From contig CP154954.1 of the NCBI GenBank assembly GCA_039621445.1, forward strand, positions 44,123,847 to 44,187,846: a stretch of 64,000 nt of DNA. Direction: 5' to 3'. Shown one piece after another: positions 23,449-35,077 of the stretch; position 1 is the stretch's first letter; each line of letters begins with the position of its first letter. This DNA comes from Euglena gracilis. Lineage: Eukaryota; Euglenida; Euglenophyceae; Euglenales. The position numbers were made by a program, and so were the translations under genes. The notes under the pieces are model-generated. The model was not told the DNA's origin. It was given only the letters and a program-made list of their open reading frames with translations, and ran no database searches.

Positions 23449-24487
23449 GCAAATTGCTTGTAAAATCCTCCAGGAGCTCCCCCAGGATGTACACGTTTCC
23501 ACTGGAGAGCACTGAGATTAAGTTTCGGCTCCATCAGGAATTTTTTTTCATTTTGTGTAAAAAAAGGCATTTTGTCACCAAAAAAAAATGCAAAATGGGG
23601 GAAAAAATTGCAAAAATTCTGGTCTCGGGGGGAAATCGGGGCCCCTTCAAACCTTGGCCCAAAAACACTTGTCTCGAAATCGGCCCAAACACGGCTTCAG
23701 GGGGTGGGCCTGGGTCACGGGGGGGGGGGGGTCACGGGCAGGGCAGAACGGGAAGGCCTGGTGGGGGGGTGGTGGTCGACCACCCCCCACCAACCACAGC
23801 ATTTTCACCGATTTCGGGAAAACGGGGATTTTGGCCAGAAAAATTCTTGAAATTTTTTTTTGAAAAATGAACCCAAAACACATGATTTTTTGATGGAAAA
23901 CCACATTCTTTTCACAAAAAATCTCAAAAAATTCAGGGTTAAAAAAAATTGGTAGTTTTCAGGAGGGGGTGGAAAATAACGAAGGTCAAAAAAAGTGGAC
24001 CAAATTTTGGCACAGTCAAACTTTACTGCCTTTTTTTCTTTGAAATTTTTTGGACTTTCAATGGCATTTTTTGCTTCAAAAACCTCTCAAAATCAAAAAT
24101 TTGAGAAAATGTTGAATTGTTGGAAGGTGAGAAAAAAAACAGGATTTTGGGGCTTTTTGAGGAGACCCCCTATATGGGTCCCAAAATGGTCAAAAAAACA
24201 CCCGGCACCGAAGGCGCCGGAAAATTTTTTTTCGGGTCCAAAAATTGGTGCTCCCGGAAATACGGGAAGAGGTGGTGGGGGGGGGTCGACCCCCCCCCCA
24301 CCATGCAGAGGGTGGGGTGGGGGGTGGTCGACCTCCCCCACCCACAACCCTGGCTGTTCGGTCGACTCCCGTTCTGCCCTGGTCACGGGGGATTTTGGAC
24401 TATGAACTTTGGATGGATGATTTTGCAAAAAGAATTTCATTGCAATTCCAATTCATTACGGCTTTCTGAAAATGAGAGGGAAATGAT
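22448..24487. other. Non-coding stretch with A42 tract and GGTCGACC blocks
   Basis: No gene found. It contains GGCCATTTTA tandem units (22984-23022), an uninterrupted run of 42 A (23416-23457), a G-run/GGTCGACCACC block (23724-23800) and a second one (24273-24345). The GGTCGACC blocks look like ends of palindromic elements, but no partner ends were matched. Confidence 0.5.
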
Positions 24488-25004
24488 GGCTCCGTGCGGA
24501 ACATTGGCCATGCTACTTCTGGTGGTCGGGCCGACCTTGGTCGGGCCGACCACTGGGGGTGTATGGGACGCGGGGGGGGACGGTGGGGGGGGGGACGTGG
24601 GGGGGGATGTGGGGGAGATGCCCCTCCAGAAGCCGAATTTTTTCCATTGTTAACGGCGCGCCCCCCCCCCCTTAGCCCCGATGTGCCTGGCTGTCCCAAC
24701 AAAAATTCACTCAAAATAGCGATTTTTTTCAGGGTCAAAAAGGGATCCCAAATGGTCGTTTTTTGACAAAAAAAAAGCAAAAATGGGCCGCGCACATAGC
24801 GCGCGGCCGGTTTCATCGAATTTTGACCAAAAAAACCCACAAAAATAACCAAAAAAGGACTTTTTGGGGACTCTAGGCGCCCGCAGCATTTCTATCTTCT
24901 TTCATTGGCCACTAGAAATCAAGAATTTGAGCACTCAAAATCTCGACTAGGGACTCTCTCATCAACATTTGGAAACAACAATAAGGAAATCAGGCATTTG
25001 CCAC

Positions 25005-25390
25005 CCAGAATTAGAAATTAGCAAACACAAAAAGTTTGCACTCATGAATTTGGCATTTACTCCAAAAATTAGGAGTTTGCAAAAGAAATTGGCACCCAAA
25101 ATTAGGCATTTGCTTCCAAATTTCGGAGTTTGCACCTCAAATTAGGCATTTGCCTCCGAAACTTTGGAGTTGACACCCAAAATTTCGGCACCACCCAAAA
25201 ATTATGATTTTACCCCAAAAATTAGGCATTTGCAGTTTGCACCTAAAAATTAGGTAGACCAAAAAATTGGATATCACACCCAATATTTGGAATTTCCCTT
25301 AAAATTAGGAATCCGCATCCCAAATTAGGCATTACTCACTCAAAGCTAGGAATTGGCCCACCAAATTAGGCATTTGACAATCAAAATTGC
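25005..25390. repeat. Irregular AATTAGGCATTTGC repeats
   Basis: About ten imperfect units of roughly 25-40 bases around AAATTAGGCATTTGC or GGAGTTTGCAC. Similar words in inverse sense appear at 21660-21735 (AAATTCCTAATTT). AT-rich and non-coding. Confidence 0.6.
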
Positions 25391-26264
25391 ACTCACATGA
25401 ACCCGCGTCCGTCACGCCGTCAGCCAGCCGTCGGCCAGCCGTGTCCAAGATGGAGAACAAATGCTTCAATTGGTCCTTGGACAACTTGCATTTGTTCTTC
25501 CTCCTTTCTTTTCCCTTCTCTCTCTTCGGTACTTGTTCGCTAAGCGACCCCCACCGAAATTTTTCTAAGTCGGAATTCTTAGGGTTATTGAAGGAGTATG
25601 TTCTGAACAGCCGGCTGCAGCCCAACCCAAAAATTTCAAGGGTTCAAAAATACTTGTTACTATCCGGCCGAACCGCTACTGAAATTTTTCTAAGTCGGTT
25701 AATGAAGGAGTTGGGTTAGGGTCAGGGTTAGGGTTTGATTTGGCTGTTTTTCACCATTTTTTTTGAATTTGGGATGTTTTTTTGACGTTTTTCGGGATAT
25801 TGGAATGTGTTTCCGTTCATTTTGAACTGAAATAAGAGAATCGAATTTTTGAGGGGGGGGTTGAAATTTCCAAAAAGGGGGGGTATTGCAGTACAGTGGT
25901 GGTCGGGCCGACCAGGTCGGCCCGACCACCATAGGTCGATAAGCCATGGCCAATGGGGGTGTCTCCCCCGCGTCCCCCCCGCGTCCCCCCCCCCCCGCGT
26001 CCCCCCCGGGTTACGATTTCGGCCAGAAGTTAGGCCAAAGTGCTGCCCTAACTTTGGTCCCAAAGTTAGTCCAGAAGTTAGGCCTAAATTGGTTTTTTGG
26101 TGATTTTGGTTTAATTTGGGGCTCATTGTTGGAAATTTTTCTCAGTCCTTTTTCCCTTAGGAATGTACAGACTCAGCGCATTTTTTGCGCATTTTTTTGC
26201 GCATTTTTGCGCATTTTTTCCGAGGGCCGCACAGCGCATTCCCCCCCCTGCACCTGAGGTGTGG

Positions 26265-27450
26265 GATTTTGCAAATTAAGATGTCAAATTTTGGAATACA
26301 CGATCGCTGAAAATAAGCGCTGTGTGCATCATGGCTGAATCCTGTGGCCATCTGTCAAAAGCCCTTGGGAAGAGCTTTCGATTGATGGGTAACATGGCAC
26401 CAGACCTGTGAAAACTTCAATGGGCCGATCGACATGGCTATGCGCCCAAAGGAGCCCAAAAGGTGCTCCAAAATGTTCAGAAACTGGGTATTTGGGGCGA
26501 AATTGGCCGTGATTCCTTGAACGCCGGTTCGGGCGTGAAGCCAGAGAGAGCCCCTAATCCACGGTTTCAACAACTGTGTCCAGAACACGGTTCGGGCGTG
26601 AAGCCGTGTTTCAGAACGCCGGTTCGGGTTTGGAGTTTGATGGGATTGAGAGCACCTAAAACCGACCCAAAAATTCCTTATTTCTCTCTTTGTCCCAAGA
26701 ATCCTTTACAAATAGTGCCATGACACTGTACTGAAACCGTGTATTGGGGCTCTGGCTTCACGCCCGAACCGGCGTTCCGGAGTCTGGGGGACCCAAAATA
26801 AAAAGTGCCAAAAAGTGTCCAAAAGGGTTTGTAGACATGTGGCAATCATATCTGAGCAGTTTTTTGGGGGGTATTTGGCCAGAAATTGGGGTATTTTGTG
26901 GAACAATTTCCATTTGGCCAAATTTGGGGAATTTCTGAAATAGAGTGCCATGCAGCACGGCTGAAATCTAAGGCCATCTGCTGAAAGTCCTTGAGAAGGG
27001 CTATCGATCAAGAGGCAATATGGCAGGTGGACAGTGGATTTTAGAATTTGCGAAAAGGGTCGGAATATGCGATTGGCGATTTTCAGGGCGCTATGCAGTG
27101 TGGTCTGAGGCTACCAAGCGAAGTCTTGGGGAGAGCTTTCGATTGATATGCTGCATGGCACCTGAGGTGTGGGATTTCACAAATTAAGATGTCAAATTTT
27201 GGAATACACGATCGCTGAAAATAAGCGCTGTGTGCATCATGGCTGAATCCTGTGGCCATCTGTCAAAAGCCCTTGGGAAGAGCTTTCGATTGATGGGTAA
27301 CATGGCACCAGACGCATGAAAACTTCAGTTGGCCAATCGACATGGCCATGAGCCCAAAGGAGCCCAAAAGGTGCTCCAAAATGTTCAGAAACTGGGTATT
27401 TGGGGCGAAATTGGCCGTGATTCCTTGAACGCCGGTTCGGGCGTGAAGCC
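26265..27450. repeat. Repeat R2: direct duplication with inverted copies elsewhere
   Basis: About 265 bases at 26265-26530 recur at 27178-27440 (shared ACACGATCGCTGAAAATAAG and CCTTGGGAAGAGCTTTCGAT). The segment 26690-27060 recurs inverted at 31070-31590 and 47990-48420 (shared CCAGAAATTGGGGTATTTTG). The modules GAACGCCGGTTCGGGCGTGA and GAGCTTTCGATCGAGGGG are common to all. Non-coding. Confidence 0.75.
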
Positions 27451-27477
27451 GGAGAGAGCCCCTAATCCACGGTTTCT

Positions 27478-27592
27478 ATACAAAAATCGACCGACACTAA
27501 CAGATTCAGCAGGGGCGCCGGGCGCGAGCGAGCGAAGCGAGCCGCCCGGCGCCCCTGCTGAATCTGTTAGTGTCGGTCGATTTTTGTAAAAC
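27478..27592. repeat. Long inverted repeat (about 50-bp stem)
   Basis: Near-perfect arms start AAAAATCGACCGACACTAAC and close on a GCGAGCGAGCGAAGCGAGC loop flanked by GGGGCGCCGGGC/GCCCGGCGCCCC. A second copy in opposite surroundings lies at 56767-56873. Confidence 0.85.
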
Positions 27593-27689
27593 CTATTTTG
27601 TCTGGGCCCGACGCCTGTTTTGAAATTCATTCGACCGAACTGCCTGGGCGGAAATATGGCCAAAAAAGTGGTTTTTGGTCCATTAACGG

Positions 27690-28650
27690 GCGCCTGAATG
27701 GAAATCGACTGACATAAACGGGCGCCTGAATGGAAATCGACCGACATAAACGGGCGCCTGAATGGAAATCGACCGACATAAACGGGCTCCTGAATGGAAA
27801 TTGACTGACATAAACGGATTCCGATGTCATGGAAATCGACCAACCTTTTGTGTCCTTTTCTGAATGCCTTTTTGTTCCGTTTTGGGACATTGTCAATTTC
27901 AACCTGAAATCCGTTATGTCGACCAACCTTTTTTCTCATTTTTCTGAATGCTTTTTGCTTCCATTTTGACAGAACAGAATAATAACAATAGAAATTCCAA
28001 TACAGGCGTCGAGCCCAGAAAACAGGTTTTAACAGTTGCCACCCCTCACCAGAAAGCTTTTCTTTCAGACGACCAGCGATGACAACTGAATCGGGCCAAA
28101 ACATTATAATCGAAAGTTCCGTCCTTCCGTCCGTTCCATCCAAAATTCAGCCAGCTGTGATCACCTGACCCCCTCCCCCTCCCACCCCCTCCAAAAAAAA
28201 TTCATCCAAATATGAACAAAAATGATTCGAAACCCACCCAAATGCCTTCTAAAACCCCCAACCCGACCACCAATGGTCAGTGGCCATGGTCGCCAGCGAC
28301 TAGTCGCTAGCGACCATGGTCGCTAGGGACCAGTCGCTAGCGACCACCAAAAAATCTATCACCAGTTTCCCGCAATGAGCCGCAAAATTTGTTTTTTTGT
28401 CTGGTCCATAACGCCTCCAGAACCCCACAGGGCCAAAAATGTCGAAAAAAAAGGGAAATCCAAAATGTCCAAAAGTCACTAAAAATTCCCAATCTGACCA
28501 GCAACAGATTTCAATGGAATGGAAATCGACCGACATAAACGGGCGCCTGAATGGAATTGACCGACATAAACGGGCGCCTGAATGGAAATCGACCGACATA
28601 AACGGGCGCCTGAATGGAAATCGACTGACACAAACAATTTCAGGCTGAAA
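27690..28650. repeat. 32-bp repeats GGAAATCGACCGACATAAAC
   Basis: Units of 32 bases (for example 27721 to 27753) that include GGCGCCTGAATGG occur at about 27690-27830 and 28518-28635. The inverted counterparts are at 55695-55815 and 56533-56670. The spacing carries no variable spacers, so this is a satellite-like repeat. Confidence 0.75.
28270..28390. mobile_element. Solo transposon end with GCTAGCGACC palindromes
   Basis: Repeats of GGTCGCTAGCGACC, then CCACCAAAAA, and the tip CCCGCAATGAGCC. This is the same terminal design as the right end of the 5.8-kb transposon at 63400-63581. No matching left end was found in the window, so it is a solo or truncated terminus. Confidence 0.55.
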
Positions 28651-28724
28651 TCCGTTAATGTCAGTAGAATTTCAAGACAGGCGTCGGGCCCAGAAAATAG
28701 GTTTTAACAATTGTGCCAAAACGC

Positions 28725-28830
28725 CGCGCCGGTTCGGGCGTGAAACAAGAACGCCGGTTCGGGCGGCCGCCCGAACCGGCGTTCTGGTTCTGGAACATTT
28801 CACGCCCGAACCGGCGTTCTGGACACAGTT
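28725..28830. repeat. GAACGCCGGTTCGGGC palindrome
   Basis: A 36-base palindrome (28751-28786) built from GAACGCCGGTTCGGGC plus its reverse complement, with further single copies on each side. The module recurs at 26520-26640, 31420-31500, 47345-47525 and 48345-48420. Confidence 0.7.
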
Positions 28831-29097
28831 TTCGTATCAGTTCCCATCCCCCCTATGGGAACAGTAAGGGGGGGGGGAACAGTAAAGGGGGGGGCATGGT
28901 AAGCTGGGGCGACTTGGTGGCAATACGACGCATGGCCGTCCTTGCCTTGCTCACACAAGGGGATTTCTTTATTGGGGGGGCGGGTGCGGGGGCGGGAGCA
29001 TCCCCGCCAGTCGAAGGCACCTTGCAAAAAAAAATGGTTGCTGATGGCGGATGGATGCCTTGCTGATGGCGTTTTCCTGTTGCCAAAAAGTTTTTTT

Positions 29098-29345
29098 GAC
29101 GTTATTCGAAGGAGCAGGGTTAGGGTTACGATTCTTATCCAAACAGCAGAACATTTCCCACTCAACGTTGTTAGATTGGTCTCTACAAAGCACCCAGCGA
29201 ACCCAAAGAGCCGCCCAACAAGGGTTAAAAACATGGGGGGACCCTCGCTCGGTGCTTTCTGCGCCTCGCTCGGGTCCCCCCATGTGTATTAACCCCAGTT
29301 TGGCGGCTCTTTGGGGTAGCTGGTACCTTGCAGGGGCCAATTTAC
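29098..29345. repeat. Fold-back repeat R3, copy 1
   Basis: A lead with AGGGTTAGGGTT, then arms GAACCCAAAGAGCCGCCCAA and inverted TTGGCGGCTCTTTGGGGTA around a GGGGGACCC/GGGTCCCCC loop stem. Five copies occur in the window. Confidence 0.7.
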
Positions 29346-29365
29346 CATGCCCCCCCCCCCCGAGC

Positions 29366-29466
29366 GGCTCCGTGCGGATGATGACGATCCCCGAGGTGGT
29401 GCCGACCATGGTCGGGCCGACCATTGGCTATGGCTTATCGACCATTGGAGGTCGGGCCGACCTCAT
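29366..29466. mobile_element. Left end of a telomere-array-type element
   Basis: Begins GGCTCCGTGCGGATGATGAC and continues with ACCATGGTCGGGCCGACCA and TTATCGACCATTGGAGGTCG, as in the left end of the element at 43333-44723. It then breaks into the AT-rich element. GGCCCAACCTCCAATCAACG at about 29910-29930 may be its other side. Confidence 0.5.
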
Positions 29467-29890
29467 AGTTGACAGCTTGCTTTTTTTGGACGCTGTTTTT
29501 TTGTTTTTTTTAATTTTAACAATGTTTTTTAAAAAAAACGCCAACAAGGTTTTGCTCGGAAAAAAATTTTGAATGCATATTTTCAATCATTTTTGGCAAG
29601 CTTTGGGTCATTTCTGCCAAAAATTTCCTGGCACAAAAAATGAAAAAAGTCATAAAGTTGCATTTTTTTTGCATTTTTTCGCATGTTTTTGACCATTTTT
29701 TGGCAATTTTTGAGCTTAGTAGGATTCGAAGTATGGATTGGGTGTTTCATACCGAGTTTTTTCAATGAAATTTTCGTTTTGTTTTTTTGATGTTTTTTTT
29801 TGGCGTTTTTTTCAAAAAAACACGTTGTTTTGTTGTTGTTTTTAAAGAACAAAAAAAGCCAACTATGGCCATAGGAGGCTGTAGGAGGAG
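29467..29890. mobile_element. AT-rich fold-back element
   Basis: Repeated GTTTTTTT/AAAAAAAC palindromes surround a core that recurs inverted at 48950-49345 (shared GACTTTTTTCATTTTT and TGGCAGAAATTACCCA-like words). Its position inside a transposon end suggests insertion. Exact ends are unclear in this copy. Confidence 0.5.
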
Positions 29891-30009
29891 GGTTTTTCCT
29901 TTTTTTGTCGGCCCAACCTCCAATCAACGACATAATTTTCAGTGGCGGTCGCATAACGAACAAGTACCTCTTTTTGAAGCCCGAAAAATTTTGGGGGCTG
30001 CAGCCGGTT

Positions 30010-30260
30010 GTTCACAAACGTGATAAATTGGCCCCTACAAGGTACCAGCTGCCCCAAAGAGCCGCCCAACTAGGGTTAATACACATGGGGGAACACTCGC
30101 TCGGTGCCTTCGGCGACTCGCTCGGGTCCCCCCATGCTTTTAACCCCAGTTAGGCGGCTCTTTGGGTTCGCTGGGTGCTTTGTAGAGACCAATCTAACAA
30201 CATTGAGCGGGAAATGTTCTGCTGTTTGCATAATAATCGTAAACCTAACCCTACTCCTTC
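30010..30260. repeat. Fold-back repeat R3, copy 2 (inverted sense)
   Basis: Arms CCCCAAAGAGCCGCCCAACT and inverted AGGCGGCTCTTTGGGTTCGC around a GGGGGA/GGTCCCCC core, then CCTAACCCTACTCC. It is the reverse complement of copy 1 with respect to its telomere-like lead. Confidence 0.65.
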
Positions 30261-31740
30261 AAATAACGTCAGAAATTCTTTTTGGCTGCGGATTAACGCC
30301 AGGGGGAACACCCCCCCATTTTTTGTGAACATCCAAAAAAGTTGCCAAAAATGACCCCTTTTGGGCGGTCCGAGGGTATGGGAATAGCTCGGGGGGGGGG
30401 GGGGGGGAGACCAAGGTCCCCCCTCGAGCTGTTCCCCGGGGGAGCTGAAATGAAGGCATTTTTGGCCAAAAAAATGCACGAGCAAGGCGTCACTCTCTGT
30501 TCACCATAACCAACAATGTCAGCCATGGTGCCCCGTACTTGTGACCAGGGGAGAAGGATTCGATGCGGGGTCTCTGAAAACCTAGTGTCCTCATCATCAT
30601 TGGATGAGTACCCACACCTCATCACCCAAAGGTTTTTTCTTGAATATGGACAAAATGCCTCCAAAAAGTGTAAAAAAAAAGGTGGGGAAATGGAAAAAAC
30701 CGCAAAAAATGCGAAAAAATTCTTTCAAAAAGGGGCAGAATAGAGCACAAATCAAACAACATAACTCAGCGTCAATGCAACATTGGTCAAGGAGCAATTT
30801 GATAATATGCAATCAAAATTAAAAAAAACCAAAATGAAACTGCAACATATAAAAAAAGCCGTAAATTCTTAAGACGCAAAAAAATGCACGAAAAAAATCG
30901 AAAAAATGCGCAAAAAATGCGAAAAAAAGTGCAAAAATGCGCATTTTCCCAAAAATCCGGAAAATGCGCAAAAAATGCGCAAAAAAATGCGAAAAAATGC
31001 GAAACGCATTCCCCCCCCCCCTGCAGGTGCCATCAATCGAAAGCTCTCCCCAAGACCTTTCGCTTGGTACCCTCAGAACTCAGCTACACTGCAGAGCACT
31101 CTGAAAATCGGCGATCGCATTTTTCAACCCTGTTTGCAAAGTCGAAATTCCTATGTTTCACCAGCCATGTTGCCCATCGATCGAAAGCTCTTCTCAAGGG
31201 CTTTCAGCAGATGGCCTTAGATTCCAGCCCTGCTGCATGGTATTCTATTTCAAAAATTCCCCAAATTTGGCCAAATGGAAATTATTGCACAAAATACCCC
31301 AATATCTGGCCAAATACCCCCCAAAAGCTACTCAGATGTGATTGCCACGTGTCTACTAACCATTTTGAACGGTTTTTTGCACTTTTTATTTTCGGTCCCC
31401 TGGACGCCATCTTCCCGCCCGTCCAGAACGCCGGTTCGGCACAAAAATTTCTGCGCTGAACCGGCGTCCAGAACGCCGGTACGGGCGTGAAGCCAGAGCC
31501 CCAATACACGCTTTCAGTACAGTGTCATGGCACTATTTGTAAAAGGATTCTTCGGACAAAAGGAATTTTTGGGTCGGTTTTAGGTGCTCTCAATCCCGTC
31601 AAACTCCAAACCAACGCCAATCGATGTTGTGGAGGTGCAATTTTCAAGCATGTGAACCAAAAAACTTCATTTTTGGAATTTTAGGTGGCCTTTTGGGTCT
31701 AACTTGGTTGGTCAGCCCATGGCCCATGGGAACAGTAAGG
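30261..31740. other. Non-coding, mostly inverted copy of repeat R2
   Basis: 30261-30640 is unique with a G run (30391-30407) and a C/G hairpin. 30650-31010 is A-rich with many GCGCAAAAAATGCG-like words. 31020-31590 is the inverted copy of the 26.3-27.0 kb repeat. No gene supported. Confidence 0.5.
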
Positions 31741-32391
31741 GGCGGGGAGCTCGTGCCCCCCTCAGAGGGCCACAGGACGGGAACAGCAAGGGGGGGCATG
31801 GTATAGGTAAATGCTAAAACAGCCCTTCTTTATGTTCCATAGGGTTTGGCAAGGGTTTGGATGCTTCCAAAATGGAAAACTATAGAGGTCGTTTCTACCG
31901 ACCACATGGTCGGCAAGAACATCAGGTCGGGCCGACCAGGTCGGACCGACCTACAGTCAAAAGTCCTTTGAAAATCCTTTGGGGGATGTTGTGGTACAGT
32001 GGCCATTTCTGTCGACCACCAGAGGTCGATTACAGATGGTCGGGCCAACCTAGGTCGGCCCGATTACCAGAAGTAGCAAGGCCAATATTCCACCTGGGGC
32101 TGGAAATGATGACGTATGCCTCCTGTGATCACAAATGGCGGCAAGATGAACGGGTTTCATTTGCAACCTGCATAAATTCAAAACATTCATAAAATAACCA
32201 AAAATGTAGCAGAGGGCAAATCTTGGGGGGGAGCAAGAAAAACAAGTAATATGCCCAAAAGCCACTTGAAATACCTCTTTCCATTATTTTTTCATAAATG
32301 GATTTGGAATTGAACCCCCCCAAAAAACTGGCAGTGCACCGGCATTGCCAACCCCCTCAGGAGCTCAGACAGGATACACGCGACCTTGCTT

Positions 32392-33983
32392 GGCCCCGAG
32401 CGGATTTCCAGTGGTCGTCCTTGTGGTCGGGCCCGCCTTGTCGACCTGTGGTGGTCGGCCCGACCACCATTTTTTTTGCACTACCCCCCCCTTTCTGGAG
32501 ATTTAAGCCCCCCCCTGAAAAAAACTTTTGTCCAAATCACCCCAACACCAATCAAAACCCACTTAAATGGCTCCAGAACCCCCCAATCGGGGGTGAATAT
32601 GCAAAAACTTGGGGGGAAAATGCCCATTTTGGGCCACTTTTGGCAAAAGAACACCTCTCCCCATCAGATTTTCAATATAATGGCAAAATTTTGCACAAAA
32701 AGGACTTAGCACTCAAGTATGTTACCAACATAGAGGAGATTTTGTTATTTGAGGGGGGGGTACGGGGGGGGGCTCCGCCCCCCCCCGCCAATGCAAAAGT
32801 GAGCCACAAAAACAACTTAGCCCCCGAGTATGTTGCCAACTTAGAAGGGATTTTGTTATTTGAAGTTCGGATGGGATTTCCATCTGGGGGTGTTTACTTA
32901 TTTGGACCCATCCGGACCATTTCCGGGTGATTTGGGCCCGCCACGGACCATTTTTATGACCACCGACTAGCCAACGACTCGTTTGCATAGGATTTTCTTC
33001 ATGGGGGGGGACTTAAACGTCGGCGGTACTGACCCGTTAGTACATTAGAGTGGGTGGTTGGCCGATTACCCAATACGCCCCCACCCCGTCTCGCCGACCA
33101 GCTACCGACCATTAGTCGGCCGACTCCCCCCCCCCCCCCGGTCTGCCGCCATGCGCCCCGAAGGCCGCCTGGCCGAAGGCCGCTGCAGTTCAGAACCTGA
33201 AAAGTTGATGATGTTATTTAAAGGCGTACGGTTAGGGTCAAATTTCGATTCCTAACTGTCCCATCCCATCCCCTCAACGTCGTTAAATTGGTGTCTGCAG
33301 GGGACCCAGCGAACCCAAAGAGGCGCCCAACTAGGGTCCCCCAATGTGTATTAACCCTAGTTGGGCGCCTCTTTGGGGTAGCTGGTCCCCTGCAGGCACC
33401 AATTCATCACGCATCAGTCACCGACCCTTCAACTGGTCGATCGACCCTTCAACTAGTTGGTGGTAGGCTGCAGGGGGGGGGGGTCCTGGCCAATTGGTCG
33501 GTCGACCAGGCCTAGTCGGCAGCTAATCGGCGAGACAGGGGGGGGGGGGCAGTTGGCCGATTATTCGGTGAAATACCCACTCTAATGTACTAATGAGTCA
33601 ACCGCCGACTTTTGAGCCCCCCCCCCTGACAAAAACTTCGGATGGGGGTGGACGGGGGAGTTTTCTGCCTCTCGTGAGAGTCATGGCCAGTTTCCCCCCC
33701 CCCCAGGACCCCCCCAGGACCCCCCCCAGGACAGAGTCCTGGGGGGGGAACTGGCCAAAACTGCATTTCCGGGTGATTTGGGCCCGCCACAGACCATATT
33801 TATGACCACCGACTAGCCACCAACCAGGGGGGGGGGGGCTTAAAAGTTCAAAAGGGGGGGGGTATTGCGGGAAAATGGTGGTCGGCCCGACCACCACAGG
33901 TCGGTTGACCACCACCACAGGTCGGCCCGACCATGGTCGGCCCGACCACCACGACGGCGACCACCGGAAATCCGCTCGGAGCC
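32392..33983. mobile_element. Palindromic-TIR element, 1.6 kb
   Basis: The left tip GGCCCCGAGCGGATTTCC and right tip GGAAATCCGCTCGGAGCC are inverted, followed inward by GGTCGGCCCGACCACCA and a TTTAAGCCCCC or GGGGGCTTAAA block. The flanks ACCTTGCTT (32383-32391) and ACCTTGATC (33984-33992) match at 7 of 9 bases. The inside holds an R4 unit, TAGTCGGCCGACTA blocks and fold-back repeat R3. No coding sequence. Confidence 0.65.
33290..33410. repeat. Fold-back repeat R3, copy 3
   Basis: Arms GTGTCTGCAGGGGACCCAGC and CCCAAAGAGGCGCCCAACTA, then inverted TAGTTGGGCGCCTCTTTGGG and CTGGTCCCCTGCAGGCACC. It lies inside the element at 32392-33983. Confidence 0.7.
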
Positions 33984-34005
33984 ACCTTGATCTTCACACA
34001 TGAGC

Positions 34006-35077
34006 AGTGCCAGACGGTATACTGGGGGGGGGGGGTCCTGGGTGGTCGGCCGACCACCCAACTGGTCGGCCGACTAGGCCTGGTCGGCAGCTAGTCGGCG
34101 AGACGGGGGGGGGGGGGGTAGTGGCAGACGGGCCCGTAACGACATTAGGGTGGGGGGTCGGCCGACTAGTCGGCCGACCACCCACTCTAATGTAGTTACG
34201 GGCCAGTTTCGCCGACTTTTAAGCCCCCCCCCTGAGAAAAAACTTTTGTCCAAATCACCTCAACACCAGTCAAAACCCACCCAAATGGCTCCAGAACCCC
34301 CCAATCAGGGGTGAATATGCAAAAAAATTGGGGGAAAATGTCCATTTTGGGCCACTTTTGGCAAAAGAACACCTCTCCCCGTTGTATATAAGTCAATATA
34401 AGTCAAATTTTGCACAAAAAGGACTTGGCCCTCCAAGTATATTGCCAACATAGAAGGGATTTTGTTATTTGAGGGGGGGGTGCGGGGGGCGGAGCCCCCC
34501 CCCCCCCCCCCCGCCTATGCCAAAGTGAGCCACAAAAACGACTTAGCCCCCGAGTATGTTGCCAACACAGAAGGGATTTTGTCATCTGAGGCTCGGATGG
34601 GGTGGAGGGGGGAGTTTTCAGCCTGTCGTGATGCAGAATGCTTGCATTTCTAAAGGATTTCCATGTAATCCCTGTTTCGTCATTGGTTTTTACCCCTCCG
34701 GACCCCATCAAGGGCCCACGGACCCCCCACCGACCAAATATTTCCATCTGAGGGTGTTCCTGTTGGTGTAAGGCACTTATTTGGACCCATCCGGACCATT
34801 TCCGGGTGGTTTGGGCCCGCCACAGACCATTTTTATGACCACCGACTAGCCACCGACTAGTTTGCATACAATTTTCTTCATAAAAAGTCGGCGAGACTGG
34901 CCCGTAATTACATTAGAGTGGGTGGTCAGCCGACTAATCTGCCGACCACCCACTACCCCCCCCCCCCGTCTCGCCGACTAGCTGCCGACCAGGCCTAGTC
35001 AGCCGACCAGTTGGGTGGTCGGCCGACTAGTCGGCCGACCACCCAGGACCCCCCCCCCCAGTCTACCGCCTAGAGCC
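34006..35077. mobile_element. Palindromic-TIR element of the GGCCGAC type, 1.07 kb, exact 9-bp duplication
   Basis: The left end AGTGCCAGACGGTATACTGG and the right end, which inverts to GGCTCTAGGCGGTAGACTGG, are followed by TAGTCGGCCGACTA arrays and G/C runs. CACATGAGC flanks both ends (33997-34005 and 35078-35086). The core is the R4 unit (34218-34890), shared with 32500-33010, 36018-36537, 36660-37370 and 49555-50215. No coding capacity. Confidence 0.85.

Larger units (their letters stand above)
24488..32101. mobile_element. Composite TIR element, 7.6 kb, 9-bp target duplication
   Basis: The left end reads GGCTCCGTGCGGAACATTGG, then TGCTACTTCTGGTGGTCGGG and GGTCGGGCCGACC palindromes. The right end inverts to AGCCCCAGGTGGAATATTGG, TGCTACTTCTGGT and the same palindromes. 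GGAAATGAT flanks both ends (24479-24487 and 32102-32110). Inside are other elements and a large inverted arrangement (26.3-27.0 kb against 31.0-31.6 kb). No transposase gene was recognised inside, so it would be non-autonomous or a capture of neighbouring insertions. Confidence 0.65.

Noticed and set aside
27690-28650. Possible CRISPR-like array of 32-bp repeats
   Set aside because: Units are contiguous without variable spacers, the setting is eukaryotic, and no cas genes are present.
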